NCBI GenBank assembly: GCA_026417795.1
Contig: JAOACP010000019.1
Coordinates: 1-39,128, forward strand
From: Thermanaerothrix sp.
Lineage (GTDB): Bacteria; Synergistota; Synergistia; Synergistales; Synergistaceae
Reading direction: 5' to 3'
Length of the DNA: 39,128 nucleotides
This document shows positions 24,866 to 33,586 of this stretch, piece by piece. The position numbers and the translations under genes were made by a program. Below the pieces are notes generated by a model. The model was not told the DNA's origin and did not search any database. It worked only from the letters and a program-made list of their open reading frames with translations. The stretch's first letter is position 1; each line of letters starts with the position of its first letter.

Positions 24866-26215
24866 TTAGCAGGGTTTTGCCAAGCCGTAGTGGGCCAACC
24901 GTTTCCTGCACTCCTTGGGGCCCAGGATTTCGGCGATCTCAAATACGCCAGGGCTTACCTTGCGTCCTGAAAGGGCAAACCTCAGCGGCATGGCGATCTC
25001 CTTTAGGGATACACCATTGGATTCTCCCCATGACCTGGCCATCTCTTCCATGGCCGCGCCAGTCCAAGGGGTACAGCCAAGCATTTCTTCAAAGAACGGA
25101 GATATTCGATTCCTCTGCTCCTCCGATATGTCGGATCCGTCGTATCTCTCGACCACCCGTTTAAAGTCCACGAAGTAATCCGTGTAATCCGCTAGCTCTC
25201 TGGTGGTCTTAGCCCTGGATGTCAGAAGCTTTACCGCTTTGGACAGATAAGAGTCATCCAGATTGGAAGAGTCCAGCCCCATCTCAGCCCAAATTGGCCT
25301 TACCAGATTGAGCAGTTCCCATGGATCCATTAACTTCAGGTGTTCCTGGTTTATGTGGTTGAGCTTGTCCATGTCGAACACCGCGGCCCTTTTGGTCACC
25401 TTTGATATGTCGAAGAGCCTTGCTGCCTCCTGGCGGTCGAAAATCTCCTTGTCATCACCGGGGGACCATCCAAGGAGGGCCAGGAAGTTAAAAACCCCTT
25501 CAGGTACATAGCCCAGGTTATGATATTCGAAAACGCTGGTTGCCCCATGCCTCTTTGAGAGCTTTTTCTTATCTTTTCCAAGTATCATGGGAAGATGGGC
25601 AAACTTGGGAGGCTCCCATCCAAGGGCCCTGTAAAGAAGTATCTGTTTGGGGGTGTTTATAACGTGGTCTTCCCCTCGTATTACCCAATTTATGCCCATG
25701 CAGTGGTCGTCCACCACGACCGCATAGTTGTAAGTGGGGCTGCCATCGCTTTTGATTATCACTATGTCCTTAACCGAGCCATCCTTATTTACCGATGCGT
25801 TTTCGCTCATCACTGATATGAGGCCATAAACCGCATCCTCGAACTCCACCTTGACTCCCGTGGGGACCCGGTAGAGGATCGCTCCCTCCTCCTCATATGC
25901 CATGCCTTTTTCAATCAATTCCCGGGCGTATCTCTCATAAAGATGGGATCGCTCGGATTGCCTGTAGGGCCCGAACGGGCCACCTACGTCGGGTCCCTCG
26001 TCCCAGTGAAGGCCAAGCCACCTAAGGCCGTCCAGGATCGTCTCCTCATATTCCTTAGTGGATCTTTCCCTGTCGGTGTCCTCTATCCTCAATATGAATT
26101 TTCCACCGGTTTTCTTAGCCCACAACCAGTTGAAAAGGGCCGTATGGGCGCCCCCGATGTGGAGGGCACCGGTGGGACTAGGTGCAAACCGTACCCTGAC
26201 CTCTTGCCCGGTCAT
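24866..26215 (-). CDS. gltX: Glutamyl-tRNA synthetase GltX
   Basis: GltX charges tRNA-Glu (and, in many bacteria lacking GlnRS, tRNA-Gln, with later amidation). It is a class I synthetase with the HIGH-type motif APSPTGALHIGGAHTALF (about residues 11-28), RIEDTDRERS and the KLSKRHG loop (about 218-224). 449 residues is at the short end of the family (470-490); the anticodon-binding domain is present but compact. ATG at 26215 follows AAGGAGG. It is divergent from polA across 142 bp. A TATAAT-type -10 on the minus strand (26284-26289) may serve it, but no -35 is clear. Confidence 0.95.
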   Translation of the reverse strand: MTGQEVRVRFAPSPTGALHIGGAHTALFNWLWAKKTGGKFILRIEDTDRERSTKEYEETILDGLRWLGLHWDEGPDVGGPFGPYRQSERSHLYERYARELIEKGMAYEEEGAILYRVPTGVKVEFEDAVYGLISVMSENASVNKDGSVKDIVIIKSDGSPTYNYAVVVDDHCMGINWVIRGEDHVINTPKQILLYRALGWEPPKFAHLPMILGKDKKKLSKRHGATSVFEYHNLGYVPEGVFNFLALLGWSPGDDKEIFDRQEAARLFDISKVTKRAAVFDMDKLNHINQEHLKLMDPWELLNLVRPIWAEMGLDSSNLDDSYLSKAVKLLTSRAKTTRELADYTDYFVDFKRVVERYDGSDISEEQRNRISPFFEEMLGCTPWTGAAMEEMARSWGESNGVSLKEIAMPLRFALSGRKVSPGVFEIAEILGPKECRKRLAHYGLAKPC

Positions 26216-26357
26216 GCCAATCCTCCTTGCGCAGAAGATATGTGCGGCATCCTTGTCATGTAAAATGGATCCGCTGGGCCATAATTATACATGTACGAGG
26301 GGCATTGATTTCCGGTTGTGTGAGCATTTTTTGAGATAGAAGTGGAGGTATGTAATT

Positions 26358-28877
26358 TTGTCCTGCGAAGAGAGCTTTCTCCTGGTTGATGGGCATGGGT
26401 TGGCCTTTAGGGCATTCTATGCTCTTCCCAACTTAACTGCTCCCGATGGCACTCCTGTTAACGCCGTGGTGGGCTTTTTCAACATGCTTTATAGGATATT
26501 GGATGACCAAGCTCCGACCGGTTGGGCTATATTCTTTGATCCCCCAGGACCTGTGGCTCGGAAGGAGGTCTTTGCTGAGTACAAGGAAGGAAGGCGTCCC
26601 ACCCCAGAGGACTTTAAAGTACAGTTACCTATAATCAAAGGTTTGCTGGAGGCCTTGGGGCACCGGGTTTATGAGCGAGCGGGCGAAGAGGCCGACGATA
26701 TGATAGCCGCCACCGCAAGGGAGCTTTCCCGCCATGGCAAGGTGGTGATCCTTTCGGCAGATAAAGACCTTTTCCATGTGATAGCACCTAACGTGATGGT
26801 TTGCAGGCCCATACGTGGAGTTTCGGAGTTTAAGCTGTATGACCGTGATGGTTTCGTGGAGGAGTATGGATTTGAGCCTCCACTTATGGTGGATTATCTT
26901 TCCCTTACGGGGGACTCGGTGGACAACATACCCGGCGTCAAGGGGATAGGGGAGAAGGGGGCTAGGGAGTTGGTGGCTTCCTTCGGTTCCCTGGAGGAGA
27001 TCTATCATAGGATCCAAGATGTGCCGAAGGCAAAGAGGGCGAGATTAGAGGAAGGGCGGGATATGGCCTTCCTGAGCAAAAAGCTGATATTGCCGGCTCC
27101 TTCGGAGCCGGTGCCTTTGGAGGGGCTTATCCCGTTGCAAGCCGACGTAATAAAAGCCAAGGGGATTGTGGAGCGATTGGCCCTTAGACAGTTGGCTTTG
27201 AGGCTTGGTTTGAACGGATCGGTGCCGGATCATGCGTCTTCCCTAACGACCAGGGGCGATGATGGGTCCGTAGAGGTTAAAGAAGTCCCCCTTTCGTCCA
27301 TGCAGCGTGCTCAACGCTTGGCGTTCTTTGGCACCTGGGAGAGCGGTGGCTTGGGTTTTGACGTTAGGATCATGTCGCAGGATGGCACCACATGGGCGGG
27401 GAGATTATCCCAAGCGGAGGTTCTGGAGGTCCTTAAACGCAAAGAAGTCATAACCTGGGACTATAAGAGGCTTGTCGCTGCGCTGGGAACGGTGCCGGAA
27501 TGGTCCTCCGTTTTGGACCTTAGGCTTTGCTACTATGCGTTTCATCCGGATCGTACTGGTCAGTTTGAGGGTCGATTCATCCCAATGGTGATGAATTGCG
27601 AAGAAAACCCCTATGAGCTTATGAACTCCATTTTTTCGGATCCCCGGTGGCCAGCCTGCATGGATCTGGTTTTTAAAGTAGATCATCCCCTTTCGATGGT
27701 GTTGCTGGACATGGAGCGAGAGGGTATTGGGGTTGACCTCTTAGCCCTGAGGGGTCTGTCAGACCTTCTTAGGGAGAGGATGAAGGGCATAGAGGATGAG
27801 GTGGCTAAGTTAGCGGGCACATGGGTTAACTTGCAGTCTCCCAAGCAGGTTGGTTGGCTTCTGTTTGAGAAGCTCCAGCTCCCGCCCATAAAGAAGACCA
27901 AGACCGGTTTTTCCACCGACGTTGCTGTTTTGGAAGAACTGTCGAAGCTCCCGGCCCCTTTGGGGGAAGTTCCTTCGCTGTTGCTGGAGCATAGGGAGGC
28001 AAGCAAGCTTCTTACTGGGTTTGTGAATCCATTTGCCGAACTGGGCAGCTCCGGGACCATAAGATCAACCTTTGAGCAGGCTGGCACTGGAACTGGTAGG
28101 CTATCCAGCCGGGATCCCAACGTACAAAACCTGCCTCAGTTTGGAGAATGGGCTTTGAAATTTAGACGAGCCCTAAGGCCCTCAAGGGAAGGACGGGTGT
28201 TCCTTTCCGCGGACTATTCACAGATAGAGCTGAGGGTGCTGGCGCACCTCTCAAAAGAGGAGCGGTTGATAGATGCATTTTTGCAGGGAGCTGATGTCCA
28301 CGCCAGGACCGCTTCCTGGATATACGGGGTAGAGCAAGAATCCGTGAGCCCCGAGCAAAGACGGTTTGCTAAAGTGGTTAATTTTGGTTTGCTTTACGGG
28401 ATGGGGGCCCATGGACTAGCCCAAAGGATGGGGGTATCAAGGTCTCAGGCCGCGGAGCTCATCAATAGGTACTTTGATGCCCTGCCGGGCTTGAAGGAAT
28501 ATACATCCAGGGTTATTGAGGAGGCTAAATCTAGGGGCTATGCTGAAACTATCATGGGAAGGATAAGGCCCCTTGATGAAGTGTCCACCGTGGAGGGACG
28601 AGGCGCAGGGGCGATAGACAGGGTGGCTATAAATACTCCAATACAGGGGTCCGCTGCCGATATAGCCAGAAAGGCCATGGTGGACCTCTCTCAAGCAATT
28701 AGGGGAGAGGACTGCAGCTTGGTTTTACAGGTGCATGACTCGATAGTCTGCAGCGTTCCGGAGGCGCAGGCAGATCGCTTTTGTGGGGTTATAAAGGAAG
28801 TGATGGAGGGGGTCGTTTCTCTGGATGTGCCTTTAGAGGTGGAAGTGAAAATAGGTCGAACCATGGGAGATATATGA
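26358..28877 (+). CDS. polA: DNA polymerase I, proofreading domain degenerate
   Basis: Pol I fills gaps and removes RNA primers. The N-terminal 5' nuclease shows LLVDGHGLAFRAFYALP, EEADDMIAATA and GDSVDNIPGVKGIGEKGA. The middle domain sits where the 3'-5' exonuclease lies, but the FDTE motif reads FGTW (about 324-327) and the NxKxD motif reads WDYKR (about 367-371), so metal-binding acids are missing and proofreading is unlikely, as in Taq or Bacillus Pol I. The polymerase domain is intact: RDPNVQNLP, DYSQIELRVL (motif A, Asp619), RRFAKVVNFGLLYGM (motif B) and QVHDS (motif C, His793-Asp794). 839 residues; TTG start at 26358, 9 nt after GGAGG. Confidence 0.96.
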   Translation: MSCEESFLLVDGHGLAFRAFYALPNLTAPDGTPVNAVVGFFNMLYRILDDQAPTGWAIFFDPPGPVARKEVFAEYKEGRRPTPEDFKVQLPIIKGLLEALGHRVYERAGEEADDMIAATARELSRHGKVVILSADKDLFHVIAPNVMVCRPIRGVSEFKLYDRDGFVEEYGFEPPLMVDYLSLTGDSVDNIPGVKGIGEKGARELVASFGSLEEIYHRIQDVPKAKRARLEEGRDMAFLSKKLILPAPSEPVPLEGLIPLQADVIKAKGIVERLALRQLALRLGLNGSVPDHASSLTTRGDDGSVEVKEVPLSSMQRAQRLAFFGTWESGGLGFDVRIMSQDGTTWAGRLSQAEVLEVLKRKEVITWDYKRLVAALGTVPEWSSVLDLRLCYYAFHPDRTGQFEGRFIPMVMNCEENPYELMNSIFSDPRWPACMDLVFKVDHPLSMVLLDMEREGIGVDLLALRGLSDLLRERMKGIEDEVAKLAGTWVNLQSPKQVGWLLFEKLQLPPIKKTKTGFSTDVAVLEELSKLPAPLGEVPSLLLEHREASKLLTGFVNPFAELGSSGTIRSTFEQAGTGTGRLSSRDPNVQNLPQFGEWALKFRRALRPSREGRVFLSADYSQIELRVLAHLSKEERLIDAFLQGADVHARTASWIYGVEQESVSPEQRRFAKVVNFGLLYGMGAHGLAQRMGVSRSQAAELINRYFDALPGLKEYTSRVIEEAKSRGYAETIMGRIRPLDEVSTVEGRGAGAIDRVAINTPIQGSAADIARKAMVDLSQAIRGEDCSLVLQVHDSIVCSVPEAQADRFCGVIKEVMEGVVSLDVPLEVEVKIGRTMGDI

Positions 28878-28915
28878 GAAATTAATTGTTGGCTATCGTT
28901 CCGGGGTCTTGGGTT

Positions 28916-28944
28916 TTGACATACCAAGGGTCAGAGCTTATCAT
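28916..28944 (+). promoter_or_regulatory. Sigma-70-type promoter for SurA/PpiD-like gene
   Basis: A perfect TTGACA (28916-28921), a 17-bp spacer and TATCAT (28939-28944, 5/6). Transcription would begin near 28951, giving a leader of about 70 nt. Confidence 0.8.
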
Positions 28945-29020
28945 CAACCCCGTTTGGTGAATTTCCGGCTTATTTGAAGGCTGGAAAACTACGTAGGGCT
29001 ATGGAGGAGGAGTGCAGGTC

Positions 29021-30055
29021 GTGATGATGCGATATCTAAGGAACAACGTTAAGGCCATAATGATAGGCGTGGTGATAGTTTTTGTGATCTCCTGTTTTGC
29101 GGGTTATGGGATGTACGTCCGCGGAAGGTCCGGTGGCGGGGCAGGGGGAGACTATCCGGTCGCCAAGGTTAATGGAAAAAAAATAATGAGATCCCAGGTT
29201 GAGGCGGGCTTGAAGGAGTTGGCGGATCAGTTTGGGAGTGACAGGATAACTTCTAAGGATGTCCCCCTGCTCAGAAAAATGGTTTTAGACGACATCGTAA
29301 TAGGGATGGAGCTTGTAAGGGCTGCAGGCGAAGAGGGTGTTGACGTTTCCAAGGAAGAAGTAGATGACTACCTGGCGGCCATGCAGGCCCGATTCCCCAC
29401 AAAGGAGGCCTACAACGAGTACGTCCAGCGGTCAGGCATGACCGAGAGGGAGATGCGGAAGAGGATAGAGGAAATGCTCGCCCAGAAGAAGCTACTGGAG
29501 AAGGTCACTGCCAATGTCTCTGTGGATGCCTCGGAGAGTCGGAAGTTCTACGATGCCATGAAGAACGTGTTTTTCAAACGCCCGGTTGGATATAATCTTA
29601 ACGTGGCGGCCTTCCGGGGTAAGGCGGTTGCGGAGCAGGCTAGGGCAAGGTTGGTGAAGGGAGAGGGATGGGATAAGGTGATAGAGTCCCTGTCCAAGGA
29701 CGTTAGCAATTCCACCCCTTACGATAAGCCGGTCTTTGTGGCCCAGAAGGATCTTGCCGATGATCTTAAGCCGGTCAGATCCCTTAAGCCCGGGGCTTAT
29801 TCATCTCTTGTGAAGGTGGCCAGCGAGGATTACATCATCGTGCTTAAGCGCTCGGACGAGCCTGAGCGGATAATGCCCTATGACGAGGTAAGCAAGGACA
29901 TCCATCAGGTTCTTTTGAATCAGAAGCGCAACCAGCTGCAGCGTGAATACGTTCAGGACCTTTTAAAGAAAGCCCCCGTTGAGATCCTGGACAAGTCCAT
30001 ATTTGAAGTTCCGTCCGATGATGCCGGCGTAGAAGGTTCTAATAAGGGAAACTAG
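29021..30055 (+). CDS. Membrane-anchored SurA/PpiD-like periplasmic chaperone
   Basis: A single N-terminal membrane helix (VKAIMIGVVIVFVISCFAGYG) anchors a long periplasmic part. VAKVNGKKIMRSQVEAGLKEL matches the SurA/PrsA/PpiD N-terminal chaperone domain, followed by the helical MQARFPTKEAYNEYVQRSGM segment, also family-typical. The region after about residue 185 occupies the place of a parvulin domain but lacks an obvious rotamase signature, so it may be a chaperone only. Probable role is outer-membrane protein folding in a diderm. GTG 29021 best fits GGAGGAGGAG (29003-29012); ATG 29024, ATG 29027 or GTG 29012 are alternatives. About 344 residues. Confidence 0.8.
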   Translation: MMMRYLRNNVKAIMIGVVIVFVISCFAGYGMYVRGRSGGGAGGDYPVAKVNGKKIMRSQVEAGLKELADQFGSDRITSKDVPLLRKMVLDDIVIGMELVRAAGEEGVDVSKEEVDDYLAAMQARFPTKEAYNEYVQRSGMTEREMRKRIEEMLAQKKLLEKVTANVSVDASESRKFYDAMKNVFFKRPVGYNLNVAAFRGKAVAEQARARLVKGEGWDKVIESLSKDVSNSTPYDKPVFVAQKDLADDLKPVRSLKPGAYSSLVKVASEDYIIVLKRSDEPERIMPYDEVSKDIHQVLLNQKRNQLQREYVQDLLKKAPVEILDKSIFEVPSDDAGVEGSNKGN

Positions 30056-30063
30056 TCTTTCAC

Positions 30064-30092
30064 TTGACAGGATGAGGATGCCAAAATAGAAT
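30064..30092 (+). promoter_or_regulatory. Promoter of tRNA-Ser/tRNA-Arg unit
   Basis: Perfect TTGACA (30064-30069), 17-bp spacer, TAGAAT (30087-30092, 5/6). Predicted start near 30099, 13 nt before the mature tRNA-Ser. Confidence 0.8.
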
Positions 30093-30111
30093 AATCCCCG
30101 TGCGATGGAGA

Positions 30112-30206
30112 GGTGGGATGGCCGAGTCGGCTGAAGGCACTCGCCTGCTAAGCGAGTAGGGTGGCTAAAACCGCCCTCCAGGGTTCGAATCCCTGTCCCA
30201 CCGCCA
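30112..30206 (+). tRNA. tRNA-Ser (anticodon GCU)
   Basis: Acceptor arms GGTGGGA and TCCCACC pair fully; the anticodon arm CTCGC-CTGCTAA-GCGAG gives GCU. A long variable arm marks a class II tRNA, the T-arm is CAGGGTTCGAATCCCTG, and CCA is encoded (30204-30206). It reads AGC/AGU codons. Confidence 0.95.
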
Positions 30207-30222
30207 TCACGTTAAGCCAAGT

Positions 30223-30299
30223 GCGCCGGTAGCTCAACTGGATAGAGCATCGGACTACGGATCCGAAGGTTACGGGTTCAAATCCTGTCCGGCGCGCCA
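30223..30299 (+). tRNA. tRNA-Arg (anticodon ACG)
   Basis: Acceptor arms GCGCCGG and CCGGCGC pair fully; the anticodon loop CTACGGA gives ACG, whose first base is normally deaminated to inosine by TadA to read CGU/CGC/CGA. The D-loop and T-arm are normal and CCA is encoded (30297-30299). It lies 16 bp after tRNA-Ser and is co-transcribed with it. Confidence 0.95.
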
Positions 30300-30308
30300 T
30301 GATTTTAA

Positions 30309-30340
30309 GGGAGGGGTGGATCACCCCTCCCTGTTTTTTT
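30309..30340 (+). terminator. Terminator of the tRNA-Ser/Arg unit
   Basis: GGGAGGGGTG (30309-30318) and CACCCCTCCC (30322-30331) form a perfect 10-bp stem with a 3-nt loop, followed after TG by T7 (30334-30340). It may also help end clpB on the other strand. Confidence 0.93.
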
Positions 30341-30366
30341 GTCAGCAACGGTGAAATCGACAGATG

Positions 30367-32985
30367 TTAGTTATCTTCCTCCGGGTTTTCGAAGTAGAAG
30401 GATAGATCCTTACCATGGGCGTCTATGGTGGCCCTTCCACCGTCCCTCAGTTCTCCCCTTAGGATGGCTCTAGCCAGAGGCGTTTCCATCATGCGCTGGA
30501 TGGCTCTTTTAAGGGGTCTTGCCCCATATATTGGGTCATATCCCTCTTGTGCGATCAAATCCATGGCCCGTTCGGACGCCTCTATGGTTATGTTCCTGTC
30601 CTTCAGCCTATCCGACATCTTTGAGGTGAGCATGGATACGATGATCCTCACCTCTTCTTTTGTCAGTGGCTTGAATACTATGATCTCACCCAACCTGTTT
30701 ATGAACTCCGGACGGAACAACCCCCGTACCTCGTCCAGGGCCCTCTTCGCGGCTTCCTCAAAATCGGCCCCGTTGGCTGCCTTCGAGAGGTGTTGAGATC
30801 CAACGTTACTGGTCAGGATTATCACGCAGTTCTTAAAGTCTACGGTCTTACCATGGCTGTCGGTCACCCTTCCGTCATCCAGAATCTGTAGCAGTGTGTT
30901 AAAGACGTCCGGATGGGCTTTCTCAACCTCGTCGAAGAGGATCACGGAGTATGGCTTGCGCCTTACCTGTTCGGTGAGCTGTCCGCCCTCTTCGTAGCCC
31001 ACATAGCCCGGAGGAGCTCCTATAAGCCTAGAGACCGAGTGCTTCTCCATGTATTCGGACATGTCTATCCTCACCATGTTGTCTTCGGAGTCAAACAGGG
31101 CCTCTGCAAGGGCTTTTGCCAGCTCCGTCTTACCCACCCCTGTGGGGCCTAGGAACAGGAAGGATCCTATGGGCCTTCTGGGGTCCTTTATCCCCGCCCT
31201 GGCTCTCAACACCGCTTCCGATACGAGCCGTACCGCATCATCTTGGCCTACCACCCTTTGGTGGAGAAGTTCCTCAAGCCGCAGGAGCTTTTCCCTCTCC
31301 CCCTCCTGAATCTTTGATACCGGGATTCCAGTCCAGCGACTCACTATCTCCGCTATTTCTTCGGGGGTCACTTCTTCCTTGAGCAAACGGCTTCCGCCGA
31401 AAAGCCTTTGCAGCTCAGCCTCCTTGTCTGATAGCTCTTTGAGGAGCTTGGGGAGTTCTCCGTGTTTTAGTTGGGCTGCGGTGTTTAGATCATAGGTGCG
31501 TTCCGCCTCCTCTATCATCCTTTTGGTGTCTTCGATCTTCTTTCTTATGGCCCTTATCTCGCCTATGGCGGTCTTTTCTTTTTCGTATTGAGCCCTTAGG
31601 GAGTCTGCGACGGCCCGTTGTTCCGCGAGCTCCTTTCTTAGCGCCTCAAGGCGCTTTAGGCTGGCAGGATCGGTTTCCTTGCTAAGGGCAGCTTCCTCTA
31701 TCTCCAGCTGCATCACCTTGCGAACCGCTGCGTCCAGCTCCGCCGGCATGCTGTCTATTTCGGTCCTTATGTGGGCACAGGCTTCATCTACCAAGTCTAT
31801 GGCCTTATCCGGAAGATAACGGTCCGTTATGTAGCGGTTCGATAAAACCGCCGCGGAGACCAGCGCATTATCCTGTATCCTCACGCCGTGGTGAACCTCA
31901 AAGCGCTCCTTGAGTCCTCGAAGTATGGAGATCGTGTCCTCCACGTCCGGCGCTTCCACGAGAACGGGCTGAAAGCGTCTTTCAAGAGCGGGGTCTTTCT
32001 CAATGTACTGGCGGTACTCGTCAAGGGTGGTGGCTCCTATGCATCGCAACTCACCCCTGGCGAGCATGGGCTTAAGCATATTGCCGGCGTCCATTGCTCC
32101 CTCTGCCTTGCCTGCTCCTACCACGGTGTGAAGTTCATCTATGAACAATATTATCCTGCCGTTGCTCCTTTTGATCTCCGATAAAACCGCCTTCAGTCGT
32201 TCCTCGAACTCGCCTCGGAACTTGGCCCCGGCGATCAATGCCCCCATGTCAAGGGCAAAAACGGTCTTGTCCTTAAGCCCTTCCGGCACGTCTCCTTTGA
32301 GGATCCGCTGGGCTAGACCCTCTACGATGGCGGTTTTTCCAACCCCCGGCTCGCCTATCAGCACGGGATTGTTCTTGGTTTTTCTGCTGAGGATTCTGAT
32401 TACCCGTCGTATCTCCTCGTCCCTTCCTATGACGGGATCAAGCTTCCCCTCTTTGGCCATCCTCACCAGGTCCCGGCCATATTTTTCCAGCGCTTCATAG
32501 GTCTCCTCCGGGGTTGCGCTGGTTATCCTCTGTCCACCGCGCACTTCCGCCAAGGCCCTTAAGAACCTGTCCCTTGTAACGTTGAAGGTCTTCAGTATCC
32601 TCTTCACGGGGGTTGAATCCGGCTCCTCCAGAAGCCTGAGGAAGAGGTGTTCCACGGACACGTACTCATCCTTCATCGCCCTTGCCTCCTCCTCGGCGTC
32701 TACCAATATCTTAGAGAGCCTGTGCGTGAGGTATATCTTGCCGCTCTCCATGATGGGTCCCGAGATCTTGGGCCTTTTTGCGAGTTCTCGTTCGACCTCC
32801 TGAATCATTCCCTGGACGGAGAACCCTTCCCGCTCGAGGATCCGGCTTATTAGTCCTCCCTCCTGTATTAACAGGGCTAGGAGTAGATGTTCTGGATCTA
32901 TCCCTTGATGAGACAGCCTTATGGCTTCCTTTTGGGCCTCGAGCAGGGCTTCCTGGGATTTGCTGGTGAACCTATCCATATTCAT
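30367..32985 (-). CDS. clpB: ATP-dependent disaggregase ClpB
   Basis: ClpB is a hexameric AAA+ chaperone that rescues aggregated proteins with DnaK. Domain order: N-terminal Clp repeat domain (1-145, starting [18 protein letters not shown]), first AAA+ with Walker [11 protein letters not shown] (near 210) and Walker [10 protein letters not shown], coiled-coil middle domain (about 410-530), second AAA+ with [10 protein letters not shown] (near 615), and the C-terminal small domain. 872 residues is full length. ATG at 32985 lies 8 nt from GGAGG. No ClpP-binding loop was noted. It has its own promoter at 33022-33050, with no CIRCE element. Confidence 0.97.
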   Translation of the reverse strand: MNMDRFTSKSQEALLEAQKEAIRLSHQGIDPEHLLLALLIQEGGLISRILEREGFSVQGMIQEVERELAKRPKISGPIMESGKIYLTHRLSKILVDAEEEARAMKDEYVSVEHLFLRLLEEPDSTPVKRILKTFNVTRDRFLRALAEVRGGQRITSATPEETYEALEKYGRDLVRMAKEGKLDPVIGRDEEIRRVIRILSRKTKNNPVLIGEPGVGKTAIVEGLAQRILKGDVPEGLKDKTVFALDMGALIAGAKFRGEFEERLKAVLSEIKRSNGRIILFIDELHTVVGAGKAEGAMDAGNMLKPMLARGELRCIGATTLDEYRQYIEKDPALERRFQPVLVEAPDVEDTISILRGLKERFEVHHGVRIQDNALVSAAVLSNRYITDRYLPDKAIDLVDEACAHIRTEIDSMPAELDAAVRKVMQLEIEEAALSKETDPASLKRLEALRKELAEQRAVADSLRAQYEKEKTAIGEIRAIRKKIEDTKRMIEEAERTYDLNTAAQLKHGELPKLLKELSDKEAELQRLFGGSRLLKEEVTPEEIAEIVSRWTGIPVSKIQEGEREKLLRLEELLHQRVVGQDDAVRLVSEAVLRARAGIKDPRRPIGSFLFLGPTGVGKTELAKALAEALFDSEDNMVRIDMSEYMEKHSVSRLIGAPPGYVGYEEGGQLTEQVRRKPYSVILFDEVEKAHPDVFNTLLQILDDGRVTDSHGKTVDFKNCVIILTSNVGSQHLSKAANGADFEEAAKRALDEVRGLFRPEFINRLGEIIVFKPLTKEEVRIIVSMLTSKMSDRLKDRNITIEASERAMDLIAQEGYDPIYGARPLKRAIQRMMETPLARAILRGELRDGGRATIDAHGKDLSFYFENPEEDN

Positions 32986-33021
32986 GTGGATCCCTCCGTT
33001 TTTACCAAAGTTGACGAGTGG

Positions 33022-33050
33022 ATTATATTTATTAGGTCACTAAAAGTCAA
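33022..33050 (-). promoter_or_regulatory. Near-consensus sigma-70 promoter for clpB
   Basis: On the minus strand TTGACT (33050-33045), a 17-bp spacer and perfect TATAAT (33027-33022). Transcription would start near 33015, 30 nt before the start codon. Confidence 0.85.
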
Positions 33051-33097
33051 TAGCAGGGGGCTTGCCAGTGCTTTTTGGGTATATCACATTGAATAGC

Positions 33098-33126
33098 TTG
33101 ACACCATCCCTTGAACTGGGTAATGT
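33098..33126 (+). promoter_or_regulatory. Probable promoter of the cold-shock gene
   Basis: Perfect TTGACA (33098-33103), 17 bp, then a weak TAATGT (33121-33126). The short leader contains a small stem GTCGAT/ATCGAC (33133-33138 with 33146-33151), possibly relevant to cold-responsive translation. Confidence 0.5.
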
Positions 33127-33179
33127 AACTTCGTCGATTGGCGCCATCGACAACATATTCATAGCGGGGGGCAATGCTT

Positions 33180-33383
33180 TTGAAGACCAACGGAGTTGTT
33201 AAGTGGTTTAACGCAACCAAGGGTTATGGCTTTATAACCGCAGAGGATGGCAAGGATGTGTTCGTTCACTTCAGCGCCATCCAGGAGGAGGGCTTCAAGA
33301 CCCTTGAAGAGGGGCAGAGGGTTTCCTTTGAGGTGGTTAACGGCCAGAAGGGACCGCAGGCGGCCAACGTGGAGAAGCTGTAA
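33180..33383 (+). CDS. csp: Cold-shock domain protein (CspA family)
   Basis: A 67-residue single-stranded nucleic-acid-binding protein acting as an RNA chaperone. RNP1 is KGYGFI and RNP2 is VFVHF. TTG at 33180 lies 8 nt from GGGGGG (33166-33171) and gives the standard start [18 protein letters not shown]; the ATG at 33174 is only 2 nt from that site. It is monocistronic, with its own promoter and terminator. Confidence 0.95.
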   Translation: MKTNGVVKWFNATKGYGFITAEDGKDVFVHFSAIQEEGFKTLEEGQRVSFEVVNGQKGPQAANVEKL

Positions 33384-33406
33384 GGGTATCGGCTTCTGTT
33401 TTGCTG

Positions 33407-33436
33407 AAGAGGAGGGCTTGGCCCTCCTCTTTTTTT
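33407..33436 (+). terminator. Terminator of csp
   Basis: AAGAGGAGGGC (33407-33417) and GCCCTCCTCTT (33421-33431) form an 11-bp stem with a 3-nt loop, followed by a T-run to 33436. Confidence 0.95.
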
Positions 33437-33463
33437 GTTTCTCAATGCTCAGGCTGTTATAAT
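33435..33463 (+). promoter_or_regulatory. Promoter of the LonC-like protease gene
   Basis: TTGTTT (33435-33440), 17-bp spacer and perfect TATAAT (33458-33463). The -35 starts in the csp terminator's T-run. The leader to the start codon would be about 115 nt; nothing else is recognised in it. Confidence 0.65.
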
Positions 33464-33586
33464 AACAAAAAGCCATCCGGTGCGTTAGATTGAAGCATTG
33501 GCGATACCCCGCCGTTGGGATTATTGTTTTTTGAATGCTATCCCTTAGACGAAATGTGACCTTTACAATTAAAACAAGAGGGGTGG

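Noticed and set aside
33133-33151. Cold-responsive RNA switch in the csp leader
   Set aside because: Only a 6-bp stem in a roughly 40-nt leader; known cold-shock leaders are much longer, so a dedicated switch is not supported.
32986-33179. CIRCE element in the clpB/csp intergenic region
   Set aside because: No 9-bp inverted repeat of the CIRCE type was found on reading both strands.
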